A model generated the notes under the pieces. It did no database searches. It saw only the letters and a program-made list of their open reading frames with translations, and was not told the DNA's origin. Below are positions 24,628-38,078 of a stretch of 64,000 nucleotides of DNA, piece by piece. Both the position numbers and the translations under genes were made by a program. Positions within the stretch are counted from its first letter, which is position 1; each line of letters begins with the position of its first letter. The stretch is from Acridotheres tristis (lineage: Eukaryota > Chordata > Aves > Passeriformes > Sturnidae), in NCBI GenBank assembly GCA_037013685.1, contig CM072884.1, forward strand, positions 3,658,001 to 3,722,000, written 5' to 3'.

Positions 24628-27600
24628 TTAATAAAATATTAATTGTTTTAAACTATTTACAGTAATTTTTTAGTGCAAAGAGGTCTAGAATTTGGAAGGG
24701 AGGCATGAAGATGTCAGAAAAGCATCCTCTGAAGGGGTGACAGGAAGACATGTGGCCTTTCCTCCCTGTAAGAGTTCAGTGAGACAGGGCCGGGGTGCAA
24801 GGCAGCCTTGCAAAGGGCTGAGCTAATTGCTGGCATTTTCTTCTGCTTTAGGCAGGAACTCTTTGGATAGGAAATCTGACTTTCTATTAAATGAAATTTG
24901 AAGAGGTCATGGATTGAGCATTCCTTCATGAATACCTCGTTAACTCCATCTCACCCATGCCTTCTCTATAGGCAGGGCAATGCTTCCCTTCCAGCTCTCT
25001 GGGAAATCACTTGGAAAGTGTGAAGGCTCTGATGTTGGGTCTTTGTGAGGCAGCAGTCAATAAAAAAGATCATGAACTATCTCCAGTAAAATATTGCTGA
25101 TTCCCAGAAGAGTGAACGAAGCTGTGCTGCAATTAACTTGTCTCTGTGAATGCCAGGACAGATAATCAAGCAAAAGCTCCAATGCTGCCAAATCCTATAA
25201 ACTCTTAAGCAAGTTATGGGATATTTTTTTCTTGACAAATATTGTCAGACTGTAGTTCAACAAGGAGCTACGAAAGTAAAAGATAAATGAAAATCGAATG
25301 CAAATGTGATTTAAAAAGAAACAAGGCATCTGTCTTTCATCACTCTGTCAAATGGGGCAGAAACACAGGTCTGTGAACAGACAAACTGTTGTGTGCAATT
25401 TGTAGCAACCACCTTTCTCAGAATGAATGGGAGCAGCAGGAGCAGCCTCACGTGTGTGAATTGCATTAGAGATGGCAATTGAGTCATTGTTACTTAGGGC
25501 AGCAGGTTCTAATTGGGAAAGGCTATCCGTAAAGAAAACAAAGATGGCCTTTGGGATGAAACTGAAAGATGAGGTGTCAGGGAAAGAGCTCCATCCTGGC
25601 ATATTCTGTAGATTCTCCTCATGGGTGGTAATTTGAAGTAATGAGTAGTCCTTGTTGAATGACCTTGTACATCTGCTGTACTGCCTGTTCAATCTGTAAC
25701 TCACTTTCCATCAATTGCACTTTTATTACAATTAAATGTGCCATCATAAAGCCCTAAAAACGAACAGCACAATCTCTGCATATGTTCACAGCCATTTAGG
25801 TTGGGACTGGGAGGGTGGCAGAAGTCCATCCTAAACCTTTTGTTCATGCCAAAGTGCAATTTGTTGATTGAAAGATGCTGGGTGATGGAGCTGGAGGGGA
25901 TGGCGGGATTTGTTCAGCATGCACAGAAGCACTCACAAAACGATTTGAGATTGGAATGCCTGCTTGAGCCAACGTGCTGCTAAGAGGCCACCTGGACTGG
26001 GGCATGAAGAACAAACTGCCCTTTCCCTCCCCATCCTAGGCAATACAAAAACATGAACAAAAATGTTCATTCTCGTTGCCATTTTAACAGCAGAGACATT
26101 CCTGCTTTGTCATGATAATGATAGCAAGGTAAGAATGTGGTTGACAGGTTTTGGTTCTACTTCTGGTTGTAGGGGAGAAACACTCAATGCAGTTTTTCAC
26201 AATACACTGCTTTTAATTATTACTGAAGAGAGATGAAAGGAATGGATGTTGGTGATTCCCAAGTTATTGTTAATATCTTTAAAGATTCAATTTAGGATTA
26301 GTTTCAGTATTTTGTTGAGACAAATACTGCTTAGCATCTGTGTTCAGAATTTTTCAAATGTGAAGTAGGTTGTCTTGATTGTTTGAAGGCCAGATTCTGC
26401 TGAGTTACAACAGAGTTGCTTTATTTCATTTGCCTTTACACATTGAGACATCCTTTTCTGGGTCAGTGGGTAAGCAAATGCAATTGAGTGAAATATTTGA
26501 GCTGAATACAATGTACAGTGATGAACTGTACTAAAATTTCATTTAAATTATGTTGTCCTTTAATGTGTTTTAATGTGATTTGCTAAATTTGAAGCTGTTA
26601 CAGGACGAGGTTTTTTGGTTTTGATATTTGGTCAAAGCATCAAACCAAAATTTTTGTGTCTATGTAATTTCCTTCATTGGGGTAAGAGAACATGAAGATT
26701 TTAAGTACGAATAAATGATCTATTTCAGGTCATCTTTCAAAAGAATGACTGTTAGGATACATTGTCCAGTTTTGTAACAGAACTCTGAGAATCTTAATAT
26801 AATTGTGTGAGCTGCTATGGAACAATTAATTTAAAGATCATATGCATTTCTTTCTGTAGGTAGCTTTAAAGAAAACTGACTGCATGTAGGCATGTAAAAT
26901 GTTTCTGAAGCTGAGACAGGCCAAAATGATTCCAACAGTAACCAGCACTGCTTATGCATTATTTAGGATACAAATGCTCTCTGATAATTTCAAGTAATTT
27001 AACTAAATTTGTTACATAGTCCAGACGCTGGGGCAGCCTGCTAGAAGTGACAGAAAAACACAATTTATAACCTCACTTAGGAAATCATCTCTTACTTCCC
27101 CTTCTGTTTTTAATCCTTCATCTCTCGTATTAAAGCCTTTAAGACAGGGACCTTTTCCTCCTACCCACAGTTTTCATGTTAGATCATAAATAATGGATCA
27201 TAATCAAGCACTTTGAAGTACTTTTATTGGCTGACAGTGTCATCTCCAGTATTTATCTTGTCTACACTCCACTTCAGTGTTTCCAAATGCAGTAAATCTG
27301 AGACTTCAGCCTGGTAACAATCCCATCTCTTTATGATTTCATTGACTAAGAATTCAGATGTACACTTTTCCCATCTATCATATCTTAAGAGCTTTTACCA
27401 CGTTGTAAATTGTGCAAGACTAGATTCTCTCTGTCTCAGGAATATGATTCTTAGCCTGGTCTGATTCTGAAAATTCCCCTCCCTCCTCCAATGTCTCATT
27501 TGCCATGCTTCTGGTGGAGCTAGCCCATGGAGTTCTGGGATTAATTTACATTCACCTGATCATTGTGGTGTATTAGTTCTCTAAGATTTTAGTGCATCAT

Positions 27601-30600
27601 TTTGATCAGAGAGGTTTTTAATTCCTTAAAAAAATGTACTCTGCCTGTGTCTCAGATATATATTCCCAAGAGGCTTGTGTGCTCCAGGGTGAGCCTACGT
27701 GCTCACTGGCATCCAAATCTTGTGTTGTTTTTTAAATATGCAGGTACATCCTACAGAGAGAAAGCAAAAAACTTAGAGATGTAAATATAGACCAACTGGA
27801 TAAAAATTTTCCTTTAAAATTAGAATTTTAATTGTGCAAAGTATATTTTTATTGGAAAGGTTTTGCTTTCAGAAATGAAAGTTTGAAAACTGAAGTTTGG
27901 CTGTGATCAGAGCTGTAATTTGCTCATGTCACCATCTTCTTCTGTCTCCTTGAGGCAATTTTCTCACATCCATCACAATGGCCTGATGTCCCAAGGATCA
28001 GTTGCCTAAAAAAATGTCAAGTTACAACAAATATCTAGTTACAGCTAGAAGAGGAATGGTGCATTAGGAAATCTGGTATAGGAACAAAGTCATGATGTAC
28101 CTGAACAAAAACTCAAAATGAAACACTCAAAGCATTCCCAAATTAAAGCATTCAGAGTTATGGACTGAATTGTGTGACCTTTTCATTCTGTTTACACAAA
28201 TACTGAAAGGGATAATTACTATATAATCAATCTTTATTTTCTGCCAGGATTTTCTCTGGCTGGGAAAACACCCTTGTCTTCAGTGATAAGACACAAAAGG
28301 AAGCAGGATGGCTTCTAAGAAGGAAACCAAAGGACAGAAGTGTTTTCTGTGTGTTTTACTGACCACTTTGGCAGCATGCCTTCTTTAAACAGCATGCACT
28401 AAGAAGAGCAGAAATAAGCCATGTGGAAAGAAAAATAACTAGATTTTTGTGTCTAAATCAGGTGTATTTTCTTTGCTTGCTCACCCTGTTGATCCCAAAT
28501 AGCATAGGTTGGCTCACAAGGCTAAGCCCTACAGTTGTGTTTGCAGTGTATGTTGTGGCTGCAGGTAGAAACACTGAGATAAATAACCACTGAGTTTTAT
28601 ATGCACTTACTTACCAAGTAAAAAATGTCTAGTGCAGCTACTAGATAACAATAACAATAAATAATAATCGATTCTGATCTCTACCTGTTTTGTTATATTT
28701 TAAACAATATTATTTATTCACAGGAAAATATGTTTGAAGGGGCAACTGAGTTACCATAATTGCTAGGGATAGATCTGCTTCTAATACAAAATGACTTATG
28801 AAAATGAAAGAAAAAAACTGAAAAAGAAACCACTGTGGTGCTGCAAACTGAACTGAAAATACATTCTTAACATGGACAACAAAAATGCTCTTTCTAAAAA
28901 CATGCAAGATTTGATATTTTTTGTGGGAAGTCTGTTTTTCATCTTGTGGTTTTTTCTTGCATCACTGTGATTGCTTCACACCTCCTAAGTAATGCATACA
29001 GACTTTCACAAGTATGCAGTGTACTTCAAGTTCAGAATATACATGTTCTCTTCCTAAATACTTTTCAGTAAATTAGCAAAACCTGACTGAAGCCATCTGG
29101 CCTATATCTGTTTTCATCCTGTTGTTTCTTGCTACTGGAGAAGAAAACTGAGTTTAAACTTCCAAAGAGGTTTATATCTTTCCTTATTTTTCATTGCATG
29201 ATAACAGCATAATCATGAGCAGAAAATGTGGGAGCAGAAGGGAACTTTTGGTTTGGTTTTTCACATGCTGGGGCATCTCTCCCTTCTAAAACTAGTTTGC
29301 AATGAATACATATGTAGACACAATGACAGAAAATGTAATGCATTGTAAAGCCACCCAGAAGCTGCCTGGTTTTATGCATAATAAAGTTCACATACCAGGC
29401 AGAGAAAAACAATCCCTGCAGAGCCTTGCTTCCTGGACAGTTTATATAAAAAGCCAGTTTCTGTGTTGGTGATCCATTGGAGTGGTGTGGGCACAGCATA
29501 CAAATGTCTGTAGGCAATGACATGTCCATCAGGATGTGACTGACAGCCTGAAGTGCCACCCTGGTCCCTGAGCCTGCAGATGCTGCTGCACCTGCAGCTG
29601 AAAGGGCTGTGGGGGGTTTGCAGTGCACAGGCAGGGCAGGACTCAGCTCCTGTCTCTGATTCAGACACACCATGCCTCAGCCCTTCTGCTGCCAGCACAC
29701 AGATGGGGCAGCTTCAATCTCTACATATGTTCAGTTTGATCAGTAGCCAAAGTGTGCTTATTATTTTTTGACCTGTGGGAGGGGAGTATATATTCCTTAT
29801 TTTATGTACTGAAGGATATAAGCAGTGAACATCCAAGGTTTTATGAATTACATCCAGACTAAATGTGCTATGCAAACTTTATTAAGTAATAAATCTCTCC
29901 ACATGAGTTTTTCCATCCATTCCCATCTTTACTGAATTAAATGGTTGCTATTTTGATAGTGATGATACTTAAGACAGTGCTGAGTTCTTAAACCAAGAAA
30001 TTCATGTTAAGGAATAAAGCTCATACTTTAAAGAAATTAATGTCTCAGCCGTTCTGAGGCTTATGAAAAAAGATCAATCCAGTGGTGTGTGAATTTCAGC
30101 ACCTACTTCCTGTGGTTATAAAAATCCACAGGCAATGCAGATGTCTCTTGGATAATCCACTCACAGATGGACTAATATTTCAGCTTACCCATTTTTGGTA
30201 CCACTAATTCCCTGTAGATATTCCAGTAAGTTTCATTGCAGTTCTCCCTGCACAGGATCTTTTCTTCCTTTGCTGCTGCAAAGGCCTGATGTCTTGAAGT
30301 GTCTTAGCTCCTGCATTTCTCTTCACTCAGTGCATATCCTGCAGCCTTTGCTCATCCTCGGGCCCAGTACATGGATAACAAATGGTGCAGAGAGGACTTT
30401 TCCCATTCCCAGAGCAGTTTGTCCTCTGATGAGCCTACCCCAGCCAAAAACACAAAATCTGTCTCCCCCAGAGAGTCAGCCAAATACATGTACCTGTTGT
30501 TAAGAAATTCCCACTGAAAACTGTAATTTGAAAATAAGAAATTCTGGCCTGTCTGCCTGTCAGATTCCCTTCTGGAAGACTGGCTGGCTGTGCTAGGAGC

Positions 30601-31544
30601 AGATGTGCAAGCTTTTGGTAAATGCCTGACTTTGGGGGTAGCACCCAGCGCCTCAGCCTCCAGATGAGCTGAAGAATTCCTGGGTGTGCTGTCCATAGGA
30701 TCTTGTGGGAGATCTTGCATTTTAGGTTTACTTGTGTGTTTCACTCCTTTGAGTTCAGGTGTGGTCAGCACTTTCCATTTTGTGATAAACTGTCACTCTC
30801 TTCACAAAGAATATGTGCAGGTGGGCTCAGTGATGAATGACTGCAGTGAGTCTGAGATACAGCAGAGGTGGCACAGATCCACTACAATGTGCAAGATGTT
30901 TCTCCATGCACATGCAGCAGATTCATTGAGAAGACTCCAGGCTTCTCACCACCATGCATACACACAGAGAGATGAAAGCACAAAAAAAAAAAATATATGG
31001 CTAAGACTCTTCATCAAGCTACTAAGTACCAAAACAGGCAGCAACCCTGCTCTCCTCTTACATTCATTTTCTGTTCCTGTTGATTATACAAAAGAGCAGC
31101 TGTACTGGATGACACCTTTGCTTCATCTGGCTTCACAGCCTGTCTGACAGTAGCCAAAAATTGAAGATTAAAGCAGAGTGAGAGAACAGAAAAAGTTTAC
31201 AAGATGCATTTAGTGAGCACTCAACCAACAAGATGGACTTTGGGGGGACATCCTTGCCCACTAGCAGATTAACGATTTATTACTAAATACATGTTAAAAT
31301 CTATGGCATCCCTTGGCATGGAATTCAAAAGCTTAATTTCACATTTTATTAAGAATCACATCCTTTCGACTTCACTTGCCATGTCTAGCTTTTGTGTGCA
31401 AGAAGAAAGGATCACATCTTTTGTTCTTCATATCATTCCTGCTTCAAACTTTTGTTGCATCCTCCTTTTCAGACTGCAGAGCCCACATCTTTTCTTGAGC
31501 TAGCTGTGTGCAAGCCATTCCACAAATTTAATTTACTAACTACT

Positions 31545-32055
31545 GTAGATATTCCCTGTTCTAACATACCATTTTTGAGATGACAAACCAAAATTACACA
31601 CAGTGTTCAAAATGTGTTTCAAATGTGCACATATGCTGTCGCAGTATGAAGGTCTAGTGGCTTTTCTTTTCCTTTGTAATCCCTAACATTTCATTACATC
31701 TTTTGTTTTATTATTATTACATTGGAGCACAGAGCTGGCATTTTCATAGATCTGCTTATAAGAACTCAGAAATCTTGTTCCTGGGTGGAAATGGTCAGCT
31801 CAGAGCTCGTTTTGCTTATGAAATTAAGGTTTTTTTTCTTGTATGCATTACTTACCTCTGAATTTCATCTGCCATTTTATTATCCAGTCAGCTGATCTCA
31901 TGAAGCCCCTCCACAGTTGTCCATAGTTCTCCCTTTTTACTACCCTGATTAAATTTAGCAGACTTTCTCATCACACCAGATCATTCATGAGCATCTCAAA
32001 CAGCACAGGATAAGCAGAATGTACAGCAGGAGGTTCCTGGTAACCTTGGTCCACT
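31545..32055 (-). mobile_element. Antisense, highly decayed CR1/L3-type LINE ORF2 fragment
   Basis: The + strand follows, in order, the reverse complement of a CR1-type ORF2: CATTTTTGAGATG then TACACACAGTGTTCAAAATGTG (the EYCVQFW region in antisense), CCTAACATTTCATTACATC, AATTTCATCTGCCATTTTATTATCCAGTCAGCTGATCTCATGAAG (palm/thumb region), TTTAGCAGACTTTCTCATCAC (FADD box position), then GATCATTCATGAGCATCTCAAACAGCACAGGA (FINDLD region). Collinearity over ~500 nt supports the call despite strong divergence. It probably extends a little upstream of 31545. Subfamily cannot be assigned. Confidence 0.65.
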
Positions 32056-32956
32056 GGAAACAAAAAGCACATGTAGAATATGGATATACTTTTTTAGACA
32101 ATGAGAACAGTCTATATATGACCCTGGAAACAGAATTGTGATAGCTGAATATTTCAATTACATATTAATCATAACAATGGCATCTTACAAATTGTTATTC
32201 TGAATCATAAACCTTCTAGAAATCATCCTTAAAGTGATGAAATTTTCTTAATTATTTAATAAACACAATGTAAGCATTGAAATATGTCAGCTATTGTCGT
32301 CCTTGCTAGTTCCAATTACTTGAGAGTGCTAATAAATATCTCCCTCTCAGCTGTTTTATATTTTGTAGTCAGGATTGTGTGCTTACTGAAATGTCAGGTA
32401 ACAGTGATTGTGATTATTATTATTATATCAGAATCTGAGGCTCCATGCTTGTATTTCTGCCTATTTTAAAAGGAAGCAAACAACATCTTTGAACTTGGAA
32501 ATATAGCAGGATTATGCCTGAATACCTGATGGGAGGTACAGACACAAAAGATTGCATTATGAGTGTTTAATACATCATTTAAAATATTTTACGTGGTGAT
32601 ATCAAAGTTTATAGAATGGAGTAGTGTTAGAATGGGTAGGGTTAAGTTTGTCACCTTAAAAACAAAACCATTAAGGTGGTTTTGTGAGTGTAGATTAAAG
32701 GTAAGACTTTTCACTGGCACTGAAAAGAGATGCAGAGCATGGACCAGACAGGCTGAGGTCATAACAATTTTAAGATGTGCCATCTTACAAACTTCAGAAG
32801 AAATTGAATTGCTACATTTCTCCTGTTAAATGGGTCCTGATGCTCCTAACTTTAGGTGTTCCCATGGAATTAGATGCTTAAAGTAACTGACAGTAGGTGG
32901 TGTAAATTTAATGGAACCTGAACAGCAAATGGAGGCTGATAACAAACACTGACAAA

Positions 32957-32986
32957 CTCAAAGAGTTCAAAGAGTTTGAAGAGTTT
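32957..32986. repeat. Short tandem repeat of CAAAGAGTT-like units
   Basis: Three adjacent units read CAAAGAGTT, CAAAGAGTTTG, AAGAGTTTTG. This is a minor slippage repeat. Confidence 0.7.
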
Positions 32987-35900
32987 TGTCAGCCAGAGCC
33001 AATGAATTAATTATGAAGGTAGACTTTCTTCCTCAAGGCTTTGTACATTCAGTTAACGTGGAATTTTTTGGAAGGACATTTCAGGGGAAGATCACTTTGC
33101 ATAGCATAAGCAGTTGCAAATCCAATCATGATATATCTGACCAACCATGTCATGAGTAGTTAAGTCAACACTACAAATACTTTGTGATCGTGATCACTAA
33201 TGAAATGTGGAAAATTCTGATTTATTGCAGAGTAGCATGATGGCTCAGCAAATTCATGATGGTTATCAAAATTATAACCAGTAAATTTTAAGATAAAAAG
33301 TTGCAACCTAAAATAGTCCTTTTGTTTCCAGTAATTATTTTCCACAAATTTATTGGCACAGAATTAATCTCTGCAAGCAGAATAATATTCTTTTAGAAAG
33401 CTATGACAAAGCTATCCTGTACTATTTATTTTGTTGGTATTTTAAAACTTCATTTTTGAGCACATTTGACTAACCCTTATTTTCTGAACAGTGCAGATAA
33501 AGAGCTAGAAGATTCAGAATTGACACATTTTGAGTGTGTCAGGACCCTTTCATAGCCATGGGATGTTAGTGTCCTCTAGATGGCATTCAAGGAATTGTTG
33601 CATGTGTGGAGGATTTTTTTTCCTGTATCAAAGATTTCCTTAGCTGCTGTTTTTTTTAGTGGGGTTTTTCTTGCCCAGGTTTCACCATATGTTTGAGTAC
33701 AGAGGGATTTGAGATGATTGTCTGCTGTAGAAATTTTAAGATGAAGGTCAGAGAAATGGAGATCACTGCCAGCCACTGAGACGTGGGTCTGAATTAGCAG
33801 GTCTTACTGTTTGGTTGTGTCTGTGTGCCAAAGAGCTTTAATATCCTGTGTGGATACACTGATTTCTTAGACCTTCCAAACTAAAGACTCACACCTGAAT
33901 CACATACCAAAGTACAATATTGGGCAAAAAGAATTCCTTAGAATACCCAAGGAGGAATCAAAAAAGGAAGATTTTCTTCGTGATAAAAATAAAAGAGGCT
34001 GAGCAAAATTGCTTCTGGGATCATTATTTTGTGGGTTTCTCTGATGTAATAATAATATTGCTTGTAAGCACTAGTGCAATACCAATGTCTAACCCCGGTG
34101 TTTAACATGAGCTGTCAAACTGAAAGTTGTCTAAATTGTCAAGCTCGGATTTTGTGCATGCTCTGATTTCTTCTGGTTTTGACAGTGTTAAGGAGCTTGG
34201 ACACAGAACATAATTTAACTCTGAATATCATTCTGAGGATCAGGCACTTAAAAGTTAGACCCCAAAGCACTCAGCTGCACATCACTAATGTACTGTGTGG
34301 ATATGAGCCATTAGTTCTTACAAGCAACTACCAGAGCTGCAAGAGCAGGGTGTTTTCTCTCTGTAAAAATTCTGCAGTGCAGAACACTCTTTAGGGATAG
34401 ATAAAAGCTTGTCCCAGAAAGCAGCTGTATGTAGCCAGCTTGCCTTTGGACTGAGCTAAACAGAAAGCTTTGTAAGCAGATAGTATTTCTGAATTTCAGA
34501 AGGCTCATCTAGTCCATTATTTTTTTCTCTGACAATGAGCTATGGGGTACACTGATGGAGAAGATCAGGAATATGTCAAATAATGCTTCTCCATATGTGG
34601 TCTTCCAGTTCCCAGCAGCATTCAGTAGCATCATACTTAATAAGGAATGTTTTATCTGTTTCTTGCCTCGGTGTCTGACAGCTCCCTAACTTTTTGGATC
34701 CCACAGAATTTTTATGGTCCTTTTTAGAAAACAACCAGTGCAAACTCCTCACGTGTAAGTAGGTCCCCTAGAGTTCATCCCTTGGACAAGAAGAGCTTGT
34801 GTAGGACAACAGTGCTCTGCTTTCCTCCTCAAACCTTCCTGCTTTTCTTTTTTCTGTAGGAAGCACATTTGTTGTGCTACTAGAGATAAGAGATGAAAAA
34901 TAGACCTGGGAAAAATCTCCAAGGGCAGAGTTCAGCACACAGAATGTTGAAGAACACAAAAACTCATTAAGTGTCAAGAAAAAGAGCAGAAATACCAAAG
35001 GGGCATAATGGAAGAGTTCTGACAATTCAGAGGCTCTTGCTACGAGGGCATTCATTGGATAATTAATTTCTTGGCAAGAAAAGGCAGGCACCTTAAGCTA
35101 GGTGATATACTGACCTGGAAGTGTGGATGCTCAGGTTTCCTTCTCACATGAATCTCTGTCAGGAGATTGCCTCTCCATGAGCATGGATATGTATAGTAAG
35201 TATTAAAGCACAAGCTGCAGGGCATGAGCTAACTAGCAGCAAATAGTTGAAGATGCTTCCCTTTTGAAAGGTTATTCCATAATTACCCAGGCTTCCACAA
35301 ACCTTGCTTTGAAATACATTTTACTGCCCATCATCTGGTAATTTCTACGCTTCTCTTCTTCCTTGATGTTTTAATTTTTATACAGGTCAGAAGAATGAAA
35401 ACTCTTCAGATCCCAATGGTGTTTCAATTCTGCCAAGTTTTGTCTTTGTGAATAAAAGTAACTCAATCTTCTTGAAAGAGGAAAACACACAAAAAAAAAA
35501 GACATTTCCTTTTTCACATGCATTTAATATTAGTGTGACATGTTTTCAGAATATGAATACAGTAGTCCAGAAAGAGCCACTGGCCTCTTCTGAACCTCAG
35601 GTTTTAGATATAACAGAAGTTATAGGCCAGAGGCTCTTTGCTTTCAGAATTGATTTGCCCTGATGCCTTCAGGTGTCATTGCTTCTATCCATCACCTTGA
35701 GAGCCTGCCCTCAGACTCAGAGGTGTGTAAACATCCCCAATGAGCTAACTAAAAGAACACATAAATGATCTTTCACTATAGAACATGTGCCTCAGTATTT
35801 TATCCACCTTTTTTGATAACTTAAACACATTACTTCATGTAGAAGAGTTGTATAGATGCACCCAACTTAAAAAAAAAAAAAAGGAAAAAGAAAACAATTA

Positions 35901-38059
35901 TTTAGAATCTTGACATATCTAAAATTATTCCTGCATTGCTCTAGAGGTGTCCTTTAAAAAAGATCCATGGCTGATTTGCGATTTCTGTGCTAGTGGTAGT
36001 GATGCATGTATGAAATGCTGTGGCTAAAACTAGGGCATACATTTTATCCACCAGCACCCAAAGCAGGTTCAGCATCTCATCTCCTAACTACAGAGGGATT
36101 TAAGAGAACTTGCCAAAACTAACCCCCAGTTTTTAACTTACTTGAGTCAAGTCAGATTCTACCCTACTTGACCAGAAATTGAACACCTAACCTACATTTG
36201 ACAGCAGCAGTGCTTTTCAGTGATTCCTGTACATCAAGTACAAGCCATTGACTTCTTGGCCTCCTAAAAGTGTTTCTTGTCTGTATGCCAGAGTTTAAAA
36301 GGGTCTGTTTTTCTGTGCATAGGTGTCCACATTAAAGATTTAAAAGATATTTGACCCTCAATAAAACACAGCTAGACTAAACCTTTGGAATATTTTTTTT
36401 AGCATTTATGAAGTATGTAATAAGTTACATAATTTTGTTTGTAACACCATTCTGGGAATTAATTTATGAAGGCGTATTTATTTAGCATCACTGTGATTTA
36501 TAGAATGCTTTGTCAAAAATCAACATTTTTGGGGTAATTATTTGAAGATGTACATTTGAAGTCAGTATTGGATGTGTCTCCATGCACTTACACACATTGA
36601 CTCAAAATATTGAGTACATAGCTCTGACATTGTCTGCACATGCCAACAAACACAGCTTTTACAGAAGGTTCACAGAAGATGTTCACATAAAATATTCATG
36701 ATATTCTTGCTAAAAGAAAGACTGCTTTCAGACCTGTAAAGTACTCTTTGACAGAAAATTACTTACAAAATGACCTAGCATCGTATTTGGATATAAACAA
36801 GAGCAGGAAAGATTTGCTGCAATGAATGTACATTTTATGTTTGCCTTTGTTACATCGTAGCAGGACGAGTAGCAATTAATGGAGTGAAAAGATGGCAGAT
36901 TTCCTAGTGCTTTTTAACCTGCTTATTTCATTTTCAAACTTCTGAGAACAATTTAGCAGCAGGAAGTTCTGCAGAGCAATTTGGTTGCAGTTGACCCTGG
37001 AGGGGTTGTTGCTGAATGAGACTTAGTTACAGCTCTGTTTCCATAATGACACCTCGCTGCAATAAATGATGCCTTCTCAACCTCCAGTTGTATTTCCAAT
37101 CAATTTATAGCAGTACCCAAGTTACACCAGGAGGCTGAAAACAAAGTTCTCTGAAGAAATGTGCCACCACAGGTTGTCCCCACATCACAGGGCACCTAGC
37201 AGCGCTGGAGTGATATTTTTAACTTATATAACACACGGGCTGGAACACATCTTTCTTCACGCTGATTAACATCATTATAGTAGCAATCTGAATCTGCTGA
37301 TAAACCAGTTTCTCCTGCCTCCTTCTCTTTTAGCACATTCTTCCTTAAAAAGGAAACCCCATAAGCCACTCTGCCTTCTTTTTTAGAGGAATCCTGTGTG
37401 TCAGGAATAGTACCCCAGGAAAGCACACACACCAAGTTCAAAGGTGCCACTGGCTGACAGTCAGTGGCTCACCACAGTGTCTGAGTCAGGAGGAGCAATG
37501 AACAGCACAACACAGAACATTTGGGGTTGTGAAAGCAGGAAATCTGCTGGTTATGGATGTGATGTTCTGTTACTTCTCCTGTAGGTACCACAACAGGGTT
37601 TATAATTGACATAAGGATTGATAGGAAGGGAATGGACTTGCCTTGCACTCCTTCCTGATTTTTGATCCAGAACAACACCCCCAGAGGAAGCCAATGCAGA
37701 GAAGGGCCTTTTTTCCCCAGTTCTCACATTTTTACTGTGCCATTCAGCCACAGAAGTTGTTGCCACCTGTGGTGAGCTGATGTACCAGTCCCACACAACC
37801 TCAGTTTTGCCTTCTGCCGAACAAGCAGAGGGCAGCTCTGCTTTTCAGAGAACTGTTCCTCAGCAATCCCAGTGACCTATTAGGTCTTTAAGTCTCTCAT
37901 TGCCTCCTGCTGCTCCAGCCCTACAAGGCAGTGGGGCAGTGGAAAGGAGCCAACAATCTGCTTTTTCTGGTGCAAATCCCTTTGGTTGCCAGAGACCTGT
38001 TGATTTGACGTTATTTCAGTTTATGTGACAGGCAACCTGGTTTAGTTTTGCTGTTTTGC

Positions 38060-38078
38060 TTTTTTGTTTGTTTGTTTG
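38060..38078. repeat. (GTTT)n microsatellite
   Basis: TTTTTTGTTTGTTTGTTTG is a short tetranucleotide tract following a T run. Confidence 0.85.

Noticed and set aside
30352..30771. 139-codon minus-strand open frame with a hydrophilic N-terminus
   Set aside because: It begins at GTG, has no recognised domain and overlaps open frames on both strands (for example + 30195-30503 and + 30686-31147). Probably chance in a GC-richer patch.
34470..34740. Possible ancient CR1/L2-like relic (CTCATCTAGTCCATT then CTCTGACAATGAGC)
   Set aside because: Resembles an old amniote repeat, but only short blocks match from memory and collinearity is weak. A RepeatMasker run would settle it.
35260..35380. Possible ancient repeat fragment (GGTTATTCCATAATTACCC ... 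CATCTGGTAATTTC)
   Set aside because: Similarity to a CR1/L2-like 3' end is suggestive but too diverged to call by eye.
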